Shown here: positions 17,297-26,156 of the stretch, in pieces | Layout: every line of letters begins with the position of its first letter | Position numbering within the stretch: position 1 is the first letter of the stretch | Source of the DNA: Streptomyces sp. NBC_01471 | GTDB lineage: Bacteria; Actinomycetota; Actinomycetes; Streptomycetales; Streptomycetaceae | NCBI RefSeq assembly: GCF_041438865.1 | Contig: NZ_CP109450.1 | Span: 1,364,001-1,428,000 of the forward strand | DNA length: 64,000 bases | Direction: 5' to 3' | Translations under genes and position numbers: made by a program | Notes under the pieces: model-generated | Databases searched by the model: none | Seen by the model: only the letters and a program-made list of their open reading frames with translations | Told to the model about the DNA's origin: nothing

Positions 17297-20026
17297 TTAC
17301 TTCGGTGAGAAGGTCAGCACCAGGTTGGGTGTGGACTGTGCGGCGCTGTCTTGGCTCGCCCAGAGCCACAGTGCGTCCGTGCCGTCACTGGTGAGTGCCA
17401 GGTCGTACGAACTACCCAGGTCCGCCGCTAGCGTTGCGGTGTTCAGGTCGGCGGAATACAGCGTGGACGGTTGAGTCGCCCCGGTGAGGGTTCCAACGGC
17501 TGTGCTGCTTAGCGCGGGGCGTGTGGTGTAGGTGACGCTCGTCGGGCTCCAGGTTCCGGTGACCGGACTCACGGAGATGGTGTCGCTGCTGCCTGCCCCA
17601 CTGGAGGTGTCGGTCTTGACCTGCAGCCGAGCACTGGCCAGTTTGGTGCCCGCGGGTACCTTGGGGAGTGCGAACCGCAGGTATGTCTCGTAGGCGGAGG
17701 TTTTACGGACCGCGAGCGAGGTCGCTGCTCCGTAGTTGGTGCCCGCCGCTCCCGCATTGACGTAGGTGTCGGCGGTTGCCGGGACAGTGGTGACCGTGTC
17801 GGCCGGGGTGCTCGCCAGGGTGTAGTGGTGGGCGACCTGCGTGCTGGTGAGGGCCTTGGGGTAGATCGCGGTCTCGTCCAGCTGGCCCTTGAAGAAATTA
17901 CTGGTGGGCTTCGAGGGCCAGCCGGCCAGGTTGTCGCCGCCCACGTGCCAGAAGCCGGTGTAGTTCTGGTTCGTGGTGACGCTGTTGGTGTTCAGCAGGT
18001 GACCGTCGACGTAGAGGGCCATGCCGCCGGAGCCCTGAGTGGCTACCGCTTGGTGCCATTTCCCGTCGTTGTACGACTTCGGGCTGACCAGGGTCTTGAG
18101 TCCGCCGCTGCTCACCCCGAAGACGAGCTTGCCCGCATTCGTCATGTACACATGCTTGTCGTACTTCGCGCTGACGCCTTCGGTGTTGTCGCCGAACCCG
18201 ATCAGCTTGCCGCCCGAGGTGCTGGTCGTCTTGAACCAGGTCTCCAGGCTGTAGGTGGTGGGCTGCGCGAACCGGTGGTCGTCATACACCTGCTGATTGC
18301 TGCCATTGAGGCCAATGGCCGTGGAGGGACCACTGACGGCCGCAGGGACCTGGCGCAGCACCGGCGCGTTCAGCTGGGTGCCCGCACTGTTGCCGGCCGA
18401 GGAGTCAGCGGTGAAGGGGGACGACGAGTCGTCGTAGCGCCAGTACAGCTGTGCTCCGTCGCCGAGAACTGCGGCCGGGTAGGGTTCCGTGGTCGCGGAT
18501 GCGGTGGCGGTAGCCGTCGCGGAGAGGGAGCTGGTGTTGCCTGCGGCATCGCTCGCGGTGACCCGGTAGCTGTAGCTCTGGTCGGCACTGACCGAGGTGT
18601 CCTTGATGGAGACCTGCGGGCGGTCCCACAGGAGCGAGTCGGCCTGCACGGTCGCCAGCGGAGTGGTGGAACCGTTGCGGTAGACCTTGTACGTGAGTTT
18701 GGAGTCGTCGGTGTCCACACTGGCGCGCCAGCGGACTTCCACCTCTCCGGGCTTCTCGCTCGCCGCACGGACCACCGGGACGGACGGCTTGCCCGTGTCG
18801 CCGGTGGAGGCAAAGCGGGTCAGGCTCTGTGCGGGAGCGCCGTTGACGGTGGTGAACTCGCCGCCTGACCAGAGGTACTGGGTGGAGCCGGAAGTGGCGA
18901 CCGCCAGTGCGCGGGGGCCGATCTGCTCGCCGTTGCCGTCGTTGGTGTCCGGGAACCAGCCCAGCTTGCCGGTGCCCGTGGTGGGTTCGGCGAGGAAGTG
19001 GTGGCGGCGGCCGTCAGGGAACTCGCCGACGCCGGAGCAGTCGTGCGCGTGCGAGGCGCTGTACAGGACGCCCTTGTAAGATTTCAGGGCCTGGGTGGCC
19101 CCCAGGCAGGTGTCACGCCAGCGCTGATTGAGGTCGCTGGCGTTGAGTGCGATCCGTCCGTCGAATACGCCGAGGCCGGTGCCCTCGTTGCCGGTGTAGA
19201 TACCGGTGGCATCGGTCTCGATGGCCTTGACCACGGAGTTGGTCTCGATAAAGCCGGGATAGGTCTTGGCCAGCGCGCCGGTCTTGGCGTCGACGACAGC
19301 CAGAGCGTGGGAGTTCGTCCCGTTGACCGTGAAGAAGTCCCCGCCGATCACGGCCTTGGTGCCGTCGGGTGTCAGCTGGATGGCACGACCCGGTTCGTCC
19401 GCGTTTGGAGCAAAGGGCAGCACGGAGCCGTCGGACGCCTGCACGGCAGCGAATCGTTCATGCTTCTGGCCACCGACCGTGGTGAAGTCGCCGGCCGCAT
19501 ACACGGTGTCGTCCGTGACGGCCAGCGCCCGCACCGTCGCGGGGAAGCTGGCCTTGAACGATGCCTTGGGTGTGCAGGTCGCGATGTCGATCGCAGCCAG
19601 TGAGGACACCTGCGTGCCGTTCACCTCACCGAAGTAACCGCCCGCGTACAGGGTTTTCTTGTCGGGTGACACCGCGAGAGCACGCACGGTGGCGTTGCCG
19701 CCGCTGTTGACCGTGAAGTTCAGCTTGCAGCCGGTGGGTGCTCCGGTCGCGGCGTCGAATGCCGCGAAGTTCACCACAGACTGCGGGGTGCCGGTGCCGC
19801 CCTCCGGCGGGCGGATGGCGGAGAAGGTGCCGCCCGCGAAGACGACACCGTCGGCCTGGGCGAGCGCCCAGACGATGCCGTTCGTCTGCCAGGTCGGCAG
19901 GTCATCGGCGGTGAACGCCACCGGCGGTGTGATCGCCGATGCCTTCGGTGCCGTAGCCATCACTCCCAGTCCGGCCGCAGCGACCGTCAGGGCAAGGGCA
20001 ACCGATAACCCTCTTGATCTGTGCAT
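17297..20026 (-). CDS. Large secreted multidomain protein (propeller, FN3, LamG, CBM-like)
   Basis: A 909-residue exported protein. After a Sec signal (SVALALTVAAAGLGVMATAP, cleaved near ASA-ITP) comes a repeat-built beta-propeller with blades such as VFAGGTFSAI, LYAGGYFGEV, VYAAGDFTTV and LWSGGEFTTV. An FN3 domain follows (KPSVPVVRAASEKPGEVEVR), then a concanavalin/LamG domain (SLETWFKTTSTSGGKLIGFG, WHQAVATQGSGGMALYVDG). The C-terminus is a DNRLRE/CBM96-type domain (ATADTYVNAGAAGTNYGAAT). The design suggests binding of extracellular polysaccharide or cell wall; no catalytic residues are evident. The start is ATG 20026, directly behind GGGGGGG. The neighbouring cytidylyltransferase reads the same way. 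Confidence 0.85.
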   Translation of the reverse strand: MHRSRGLSVALALTVAAAGLGVMATAPKASAITPPVAFTADDLPTWQTNGIVWALAQADGVVFAGGTFSAIRPPEGGTGTPQSVVNFAAFDAATGAPTGCKLNFTVNSGGNATVRALAVSPDKKTLYAGGYFGEVNGTQVSSLAAIDIATCTPKASFKASFPATVRALAVTDDTVYAAGDFTTVGGQKHERFAAVQASDGSVLPFAPNADEPGRAIQLTPDGTKAVIGGDFFTVNGTNSHALAVVDAKTGALAKTYPGFIETNSVVKAIETDATGIYTGNEGTGLGVFDGRIALNASDLNQRWRDTCLGATQALKSYKGVLYSASHAHDCSGVGEFPDGRRHHFLAEPTTGTGKLGWFPDTNDGNGEQIGPRALAVATSGSTQYLWSGGEFTTVNGAPAQSLTRFASTGDTGKPSVPVVRAASEKPGEVEVRWRASVDTDDSKLTYKVYRNGSTTPLATVQADSLLWDRPQVSIKDTSVSADQSYSYRVTASDAAGNTSSLSATATATASATTEPYPAAVLGDGAQLYWRYDDSSSPFTADSSAGNSAGTQLNAPVLRQVPAAVSGPSTAIGLNGSNQQVYDDHRFAQPTTYSLETWFKTTSTSGGKLIGFGDNTEGVSAKYDKHVYMTNAGKLVFGVSSGGLKTLVSPKSYNDGKWHQAVATQGSGGMALYVDGHLLNTNSVTTNQNYTGFWHVGGDNLAGWPSKPTSNFFKGQLDETAIYPKALTSTQVAHHYTLASTPADTVTTVPATADTYVNAGAAGTNYGAATSLAVRKTSAYETYLRFALPKVPAGTKLASARLQVKTDTSSGAGSSDTISVSPVTGTWSPTSVTYTTRPALSSTAVGTLTGATQPSTLYSADLNTATLAADLGSSYDLALTSDGTDALWLWASQDSAAQSTPNLVLTFSPK

Positions 20027-20138
20027 GACCCCCCCAGGGGATAGAGCCCGGAACACCCGGGAACAAGACAAAGGACCTGAGAGCCGACCACGTCCTATCG
20101 CAGTCGACGCCCAGGCCGGCGCTAATCGGTGTGTGTTC

Positions 20139-20570
20139 TTACTCGCGGGCCTCGGCCGCGATCCCCTCGACGAGGGCTCGCCGGTGCGCGGTGGAGATCC
20201 CCTCTGTACGGGGAAGCCACACCACGGTCACTCCCAGGGCTGCGAAATCGCGCTCCCACTGGTCGCCACGCGGTGTGCCCTTCCAGTCGTCACCCTTGAA
20301 CATGCGGTGGAAACCCACCTTTTCCCAGGCGGCAACCTTCTCCAGCGTGGTATCCACGACCACTTCGTCCACGCAGCCCAGCGACTCGACGATCTCCATG
20401 CGCTCGGCGAGCGGCACCACCGGCGGATAGCCCTTGTGTAGGGCCACCTCATCGATCAGCACTCCGGCAACGAGATAGTCGCACCGTTCACGTGCTCGCT
20501 TGAGGAGATTTAAGTGACCAAGATGAAACAGGTCAAAAACCCCAGATGCGTAGCCCACAACGCGGGTCAT
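20139..20570 (-). CDS. TagD-like glycerol-3-phosphate cytidylyltransferase family protein
   Basis: A 143-residue single-domain nucleotidyltransferase. The HxGH motif is in FDLFHLGHLNLLKRA and the second signature in LPRTEGISTAHRRAL; MFKGDDWKGT matches the GDDW motif of TagD enzymes. These transfer CMP to glycerol-3-phosphate for wall teichoic acid or related glycerol-phosphate polymers, though actinobacterial members may use other substrates. GGGGGAGGG precedes ATG 20570. It is 112 bp upstream of, and co-oriented with, the secreted propeller/CBM gene, so a shared envelope-polymer role is plausible. Confidence 0.85.
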   Translation of the reverse strand: MTRVVGYASGVFDLFHLGHLNLLKRARERCDYLVAGVLIDEVALHKGYPPVVPLAERMEIVESLGCVDEVVVDTTLEKVAAWEKVGFHRMFKGDDWKGTPRGDQWERDFAALGVTVVWLPRTEGISTAHRRALVEGIAAEARE

Positions 20571-21197
20571 ACCCTCCCCCTTTTTTCCCCTAACGCCCCT
20601 CCCCCAAGGGGCGCTTCAGTCTTCTGGCTCCTCCCCCTGAACGCTGAAGGAACGCTAGGGGCAAGAGTATCCACGCACAAGACCTTCACAAGTCAAACTG
20701 ACAACCTTCGTTCCACAACGCCTGAGACCCGGAACCTGAGTACCGCCGAGCGCAGGCCGCAACATGGACCGGGAAACTCCCAGGCCCCGCCGTGGGGCGG
20801 GAGGCGCAGTTGCGGGTGTGCCGCATTCATCCGCCCGACTCCGAGCAGAACCTTCGGGGCAGGCGTCACGGCAGCCGGTCACGCACCGCGAGCCAGCCCC
20901 GCAGCATCGGAGGCGAGCAACCCAGACGTAAAGGCACCTGGTTGCGGGCGTGAGGCGAGACCCGGCGTGGTCAATTTCCGGGGGACTATACCTGTGGGGT
21001 GGATCACAACCACCGAGGCCCGCGGGGTTCCTGAGGCCAGACCCGCGCACACTCTGCGCTTCCAAGGTCAAGAAGCGGCTTCGACCATCATTCCATTTGA
21101 CGCAGACCTGACATTCCGCGAGTTGACCGCCAGTGAACCCAATCGCCCTGTGTAGTAGTTCACCGGAATAAGTAATTCCGGAGGAGGTGTAGCAGAA
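20571..21197. other. Long intergenic region between divergent genes
   Basis: About 630 bp without a convincing gene; the open frames here have poor codon position bias. It must hold the promoters of the TagD-like gene (leftward) and the YD-repeat gene (rightward). Base composition is less GC-rich near 20640-20720 and 21150-21190, where promoters would be expected, but I cannot fix a -10/-35 pair. Confidence 0.4.
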
Positions 21198-21233
21198 CAT
21201 GTGAAGGCGCATTGAGTGGTGCGCCTTCACATG
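21198..21233 (+). promoter_or_regulatory. Perfect inverted repeat at the YD-repeat gene start
   Basis: CATGTGAAGGCGCA (21198-21211) is repeated inverted at 21220-21233 with an 8-nt loop. The right arm overlaps an ATG and ends 10 nt before the preferred start, just ahead of its GGGGGG ribosome site. It could be an operator dyad, or an RNA hairpin that controls ribosome access. Confidence 0.6.
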
Positions 21234-21242
21234 GGGGGTTCG

Positions 21243-24200
21243 ATGTCTTCATCTGGCGTCAGACGACGCTCGATACAGGTCCTGGGGTCAGTGACTCTGG
21301 CGGCGGCGATCACCGCGTGGGCGGCCAACCCCGCGATGGCCGCCTCACCTGACACACCGTCTCAGGCGGTAGCGCTCACTGACAGCACGCAGCCGGTCCT
21401 GACGGCAAAGGTGTCCGCACCGGATGGGGGGAAGGTAACGGCGACGTTCTATGCCGGCACCTACGCCGCAGGCGGTGCGAACGACATAGTCAACGGGGCT
21501 ACGGTGACCGTCGACTCGGGATCAGTGGCCCGCCTCAAAGTGCCGGACGGACTCCGGATCGGGACGCAGTTCGACTGGCAGGTCAAAGCTTGCCAGAACG
21601 GCACCTGTTCCCCGTTGACCGCCCGTCAGTCAACGCGCGTCAACCCGATGGTCGGCGCGGGGGCCCGCCAGGGCGCCACGCAGCTGAAGTTCTCGGCCGG
21701 AGACAACGTTTCCGCGCAGGTGGACGTCGCTTCCGGGAACCTGCTGGTGAACACCGGCGGCCTGTCCCTTCCGGGCATCAACGGAGACACCGGTCTGGGT
21801 GCGGCGTACAACAGCGCCGCTCCCGGGTCAGGTTCGACCTCCGCCTCCTCACCCGCCGGGGACGGATGGCGGCTGACCCCGTTCGACATCTCCCTCACCG
21901 TGCACGAAGAGGGCTCGGTCACCTATTACGGCCAGGGCGGGGTCACGGGGCTGTTCGTCAAGAACGCCTCCGGCTTCGACAGCCCGGGTGGCTTCAAGGC
22001 GGACCTGGTCAAGAACTCCGACGGCACCTACACGCTGACCGACCACGGGTCGCAGGTGAAGCAGACCTTCGACTCCTCGGGCAAGCTCACGAAGACCACC
22101 GACCGCAACGGCAACGCGACTACGCTCTCCTATACCGGAGGCCTGCCGTCGAAGATCGTCTCGACCCGGGGCAGCGACACGCAGAAGGCCGCCGTTTACG
22201 CGACGGCGTCGGGGCACGTGACGACACTGACCCAGACAGGCGCCGACGGCCGCGAGCGCGCCGTGACCTACACCGTCAACGGCGCCGGCGACCTCGTCTC
22301 CATCAAGGACGCCCTGAACCGCACCACCACCTTCGGCTACACGCCATCCGGGCACCAGCTCACCTCCATCACCAACCCCGGCGGTGGCAAGACGACCTTC
22401 GGCTACGGCTCCGTGGGCGTCCTGTCCATCACGCAGGAGAACAAAACCGCAGGCTCTCCGGGTGACTCAGTAACCCGCCTGTCCTACGCGGATTCCACGA
22501 AGACGCTGGTAGCCTCTCCCAACACGGACCAGTCGAAGGCGGTCACGGACGTCCCGCATACCACCTACGACCTGACGGACAACAATTCCGCCCGCGTCAG
22601 CAAGGCCACCGACGCGGAGGGCCGTGAGCGCTCCAAGACGTACACGGCGAACTTCGACACGGCCTCCGCCACCGACGGCTCCGGCGCAGGGGCAGGCACC
22701 ATCAGCAACACATTCGGCGCAAATGGCGGGGAGTCCCTGACGAAGTCCGCTTCCCCGACTGGGTCTTCGTTCGGCGCCGCGTACGACAACACCGCAGCCG
22801 GGTCGAAGTACTCGCCGTCGTCCACGACAGACGGACAGTCCAACAAGTCGACATACACCTACAACGGGTCCGGAAACCTGTCCTCGGCCAAAGACGCGAA
22901 CGCCTCAGAAGCGAAGGTCGCCTACAACGACGACGGCACGGTGAAGACCTCCACCGACCCCGGCAACACCACGGACACCACCTACCACTACGACAGCGCC
23001 TCCCACCAGGTCACCTCGGTTGACCCCGCCGGCGGCACGCTCAAGCCGCAGTCGTACACCTACGACACCTTCGGACGTATGGCCACCGCCAAGGACGGCC
23101 GCGGCGTGAGCACCTCGTACACCTATGACGACGCGGACCGCATCACCAAGGTCGACTACTCCGACAGCACCCCGGACGTCACCTACACCTATGACGGCTT
23201 CGGGCGCACCAAGACCCGCGCCGACGGGACCGGCACCACCACCTACGGTTACAACGATCTCGGCAAGCTGACTTCGCGCACCGCGACATCAGGCGGCGGG
23301 ACGATCTCGTACGCGTACGACAAGGACGGAAATCAGACGTCCGTGACGGACGCTCGCGGTACGACCACGTACGCGTACGACAACAGCGACAAGCTCGTCC
23401 AGGCCATCACCGACGCACCGACGTCGAAGACGAAGATCGGCTTCGCCTACGACGATCACGGTCGACGCACCGACACCTGGTACGGCACGAACGACGCCCA
23501 CAGCATCTTCAAGGCCCGCGTTCACCAGGACTACGACAAGTCCGGTCGCATCAGCCGCGTTTGGGCCGACCAGGGACCGGCAACGGACACCACCCGGCAG
23601 TTCGACACCACCTACTGCCGCTCCGCTGGCTCCACCAGCACCTGCTCCACCGCCACGGCCGACGACCGCGACCTGCTCCAGTGGAGTAAGGACAACCTGA
23701 ATGGCAAGACGACAACTTACAGCTACGATACGGCCAACCGGCTGAAGTCGGTCGCGACGTCAGGGGGTGGCAAGACGTACACCTACGGATACGACGCACG
23801 CGGCAACCGTAAGACCTCAGGTGACGGCACCACCACCCAGTCCTTCGACTTCGACGCCGCCAACCAGATCACCACATCCGGCTACGGCTACGACGCCAAG
23901 GGCGACCTTACGAAGAGCCCGTCCCTGTCGGCCATCACCTCAGACGGCGCCGGCCGCATGACCTCGGCCAAAACATCAAAGGGCACCGGCACCTACACCT
24001 ACGCAGGCACTGACCAGAACGAACTGATCCACCAGAGCACCGACACCGGCGAGAACGTCGACTACGTCTACGGAACCACCGACCAGTACGGCATGCCGGT
24101 GATCGAACAGGTCAAGCTCGACGCAGGCACCGCCTACATCGACCACGACCCCACCACCGGCCAGCCGCTGTCCCTGCGCACCACCAACGGCTACGAGGCG

Positions 24201-24734
24201 TACTACATCATCGACGGACTCGGCAGCCCCGTGCAGTTCATCAACCAGTCCACCGTCCAGTCCACGGTGTACTCCTACGACCCCTACGGCGCCTACCAGA
24301 CCGACCAGGCCACTGGCACCGCCGCCGCACAGAACCCCTACCGGTTCGTCGGCGGCACCTACGACCGCACCACCGGCTACATCAAATACGGCCAGCGCTG
24401 GTACGACCCCACCACCGGCCGCTTCACCACACAAGACGCCCTCACCTTCATCGCCGACCCCGCCAACGGAAACCGCTACGCCTATGCCGGCGACGACCCC
24501 ATCAACAACTTCGACCCCACCGGAATGTTCGACTTCGACAGTGCTCTAAGCACTCTCAGCTCATTCATCACAGTGGGCGGCGGGGCCGGAGCCGTTGGCG
24601 GCTGCGTCATCGCCGGAGTCTTCACGGACGGTATCGGCTGCCCTGCAGGCGCGATAGCTGGCGCCGGGTACGGCGTGGGGGTCGGGTTCGTAGGCGGGCT
24701 CCCTTACTCCATTTACGTCGGGTTCCGCGACTAG
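21243..24734 (+). CDS. Secreted YD-repeat (Rhs-like) polymorphic-toxin-type protein
   Basis: An 1163-residue exported protein. The signal peptide (LGSVTLAAAITAWAANPA, AMA-ASP cleavage) is followed by a beta-rich head and about twenty YD/RHS repeats (YTYDTFGRMATAKDGRG and similar). The conserved Rhs core end follows (GGTYDRTTGYIKYGQRWYDP, AYAGDDPINNFDPTGMF). Such proteins form a beta cocoon around a C-terminal toxin tip. The tip here is only about 70 residues, Gly-rich and hydrophobic (FITVGGGAGAVGGCVIAGVF to PYSIYVGFRD), with no nuclease-type motif I know; a membrane-active tip is an inference. ATG 21243 is chosen for the GGGGGG site and signal peptide. A small co-oriented gene follows after 13 bp, the usual immunity position. 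Confidence 0.85.
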   Translation: MSSSGVRRRSIQVLGSVTLAAAITAWAANPAMAASPDTPSQAVALTDSTQPVLTAKVSAPDGGKVTATFYAGTYAAGGANDIVNGATVTVDSGSVARLKVPDGLRIGTQFDWQVKACQNGTCSPLTARQSTRVNPMVGAGARQGATQLKFSAGDNVSAQVDVASGNLLVNTGGLSLPGINGDTGLGAAYNSAAPGSGSTSASSPAGDGWRLTPFDISLTVHEEGSVTYYGQGGVTGLFVKNASGFDSPGGFKADLVKNSDGTYTLTDHGSQVKQTFDSSGKLTKTTDRNGNATTLSYTGGLPSKIVSTRGSDTQKAAVYATASGHVTTLTQTGADGRERAVTYTVNGAGDLVSIKDALNRTTTFGYTPSGHQLTSITNPGGGKTTFGYGSVGVLSITQENKTAGSPGDSVTRLSYADSTKTLVASPNTDQSKAVTDVPHTTYDLTDNNSARVSKATDAEGRERSKTYTANFDTASATDGSGAGAGTISNTFGANGGESLTKSASPTGSSFGAAYDNTAAGSKYSPSSTTDGQSNKSTYTYNGSGNLSSAKDANASEAKVAYNDDGTVKTSTDPGNTTDTTYHYDSASHQVTSVDPAGGTLKPQSYTYDTFGRMATAKDGRGVSTSYTYDDADRITKVDYSDSTPDVTYTYDGFGRTKTRADGTGTTTYGYNDLGKLTSRTATSGGGTISYAYDKDGNQTSVTDARGTTTYAYDNSDKLVQAITDAPTSKTKIGFAYDDHGRRTDTWYGTNDAHSIFKARVHQDYDKSGRISRVWADQGPATDTTRQFDTTYCRSAGSTSTCSTATADDRDLLQWSKDNLNGKTTTYSYDTANRLKSVATSGGGKTYTYGYDARGNRKTSGDGTTTQSFDFDAANQITTSGYGYDAKGDLTKSPSLSAITSDGAGRMTSAKTSKGTGTYTYAGTDQNELIHQSTDTGENVDYVYGTTDQYGMPVIEQVKLDAGTAYIDHDPTTGQPLSLRTTNGYEAYYIIDGLGSPVQFINQSTVQSTVYSYDPYGAYQTDQATGTAAAQNPYRFVGGTYDRTTGYIKYGQRWYDPTTGRFTTQDALTFIADPANGNRYAYAGDDPINNFDPTGMFDFDSALSTLSSFITVGGGAGAVGGCVIAGVFTDGIGCPAGAIAGAGYGVGVGFVGGLPYSIYVGFRD

Positions 24735-24747
24735 TCCAGGAGCAGCA

Positions 24748-25104
24748 GTGGAAAAGATGTGGACAGCACGAGACGTTCAATCCCTGCTGCGTCGAGACGA
24801 AAAACTGGAGCGGACTTTCCCCGTCCGATACCCTCTGGGCCCCCTGCCTTACGGGCTACTCTTCCGAGGCTGCATTCTCGCACTGTCCGATCAACGCGTC
24901 GCGGCATTCGCCTACAGTCGGACATCAAGCCGCCCAGCACACATGATCTGGACCGAGCAACGCGAGAGTTGCACTGCCTCACTCAGCACGGACCATCGCC
25001 GCTTAATACTCAACGGTCGAGAGTTCGCGACATCACCGTCTGACCGAAACGAGATCGATCACTTCGTCGCATCATTGCCACCGGCTCTCCCAAATCAATT
25101 GTAG
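24748..25104 (+). CDS. Putative immunity protein for the YD-repeat tip
   Basis: A 118-residue protein beginning MEKMWTARDVQSLLRRDEKL, with a compact beta-rich middle (LFRGCILALSDQRVAAFAY) and no signal peptide. Nothing in the sequence names a family. The role is inferred from position: it starts 13 bp after the toxin-tip stop, with GGAG before GTG 24748. The pair tip-plus-this-gene is also preserved together, inverted and decayed, at 3124-3932. It ends just before a strong hairpin. Confidence 0.65.
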   Translation: MEKMWTARDVQSLLRRDEKLERTFPVRYPLGPLPYGLLFRGCILALSDQRVAAFAYSRTSSRPAHMIWTEQRESCTASLSTDHRRLILNGREFATSPSDRNEIDHFVASLPPALPNQL

Positions 25105-25127
25105 AGAGAATAACCGGCGGTAGGCGT

Positions 25128-25163
25128 AAACGGTGCTCCCCCTCGACAGGAGGAGCACCGTTT
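25128..25163. terminator. Hairpin terminator after the immunity-like gene
   Basis: A 12-bp stem (AAACGGTGCTCC at 25128-25139 against 25152-25163), 24 bp after the stop at 25104. The homologous hairpin at 3076-3110 follows the decayed copy. Confidence 0.75.
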
Positions 25164-25487
25164 CACGCCACGACCAGCTGGCTGCGCGGCCTCAGCAGAT
25201 TGTTGGAGAACAGCCCCAGCCAGCACGAGCCGTGACTTTGACCGCCCAGTGGCCCGACCAGCGCGAGACCTCGTGGATCGGGAAACAGTGGGCCAAGGCG
25301 GCCGAGGCGAAGACGTCTCAGGCTGCCAGGTGGAGACTTCGATATCTGGTCGCTTGCACTGACCGAACACCAGGACGCGAAGTCGGCACCACCCATCTGC
25401 CATAAATTAAGGGCGAAATAATGCCAAAAATCCTGGTGCTGGCCAGATCCTCAACATCACCACGGCCCGTGGAAGCCGCAAGAGGGC
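25164..25487. other. No supported gene; possible transposase debris
   Basis: The minus strand encodes a fragment ending WLGLFSNNLLRPRSQLVVA, preceded by LALVGPLGGQSHGSC. It looks like the C-terminal scrap of a protein but lacks a start. The AT-richer stretch at 25400-25440 precedes the IS3 remnant. No intact gene. Confidence 0.3.
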
Positions 25488-26156
25488 ACCGCCTTCTGGA
25501 CGCCCAACCCCGCGAATGCCCATCGCGATGACCCCGAGTACGGCTATCGCTTCCTCGTCGGCGAGGCGGAGGCGGCGGGCGAGCCGATGAGCGAGCGGAC
25601 CGCGTGGCGGATCTGCCGCGACAACGCCTGGTGGTCTGTGTTCAGGAAGAAGCGGGCAAGGAACGGCCCGGGCCGCCCGTCCACGACGATCTCGTCCGGC
25701 GTGACTTCACTGCGCACGCGGTGAACGAGCTGTGGCTGGCCGACATCACCGAACACCCCACTGGCGAGGGCAAGCTGTATCTGTGCGCGGTCAAGGACGC
25801 CTGCTCCGGCCGCATCGTGGGCTACTCGATCTCCCACCGGATGAAGGCCCAACTCGCGGTGAACGCCCTGGACAACGCTGTTGCCCGCCGAGGCGTGGTG
25901 GCCGACTGCGTGGTGCACTCCGACCGCGGACCGCAGTTCCGCTCACGCAAATTCGTCCACGCTCTTCACCCGCACGACCTGGTGGGATCGATGGCCAGAG
26001 CCGGCACTGCCGGCGACAACGCCGCCACGGAATCGTTCTTCGGCCTGCTGCAGAACAACGTCCTGGACCACCGCACCTGGTCCATCCGGCAAAAGCTGCG
26101 GGCCGCGATCGTGACCTGGATCGAACGGACCTACCACCGACGCCGTAGACAGCTAA
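25488..26156 (+). pseudogene. IS3-family OrfB (integrase core), truncated and frameshifted
   Basis: The first part, DDPEYGYRFLVGEAEAAGEP to WWSVFRKKRARNGPGRP, is in one frame. After a single-base shift near 25675 the integrase core continues with the DDE triad: ELWLADITEH, VVHSDRGPQF and NAATESFFGLLQ. The C-terminus is cut after RTYHRRRRQ by the IS1380-type element that begins at 26157. OrfA and the 5' end of orfB are missing. Inactive remnant. Confidence 0.87.

Larger units (their letters stand above)
24303..25165 (+). repeat. YD-tip/immunity/terminator segment, intact copy of the inverted pair
   Basis: Plus-strand counterpart of the reversed block at 3070-3932: Rhs core end, tip, small gene and terminator. 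This copy has all frames intact. Confidence 0.85.
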
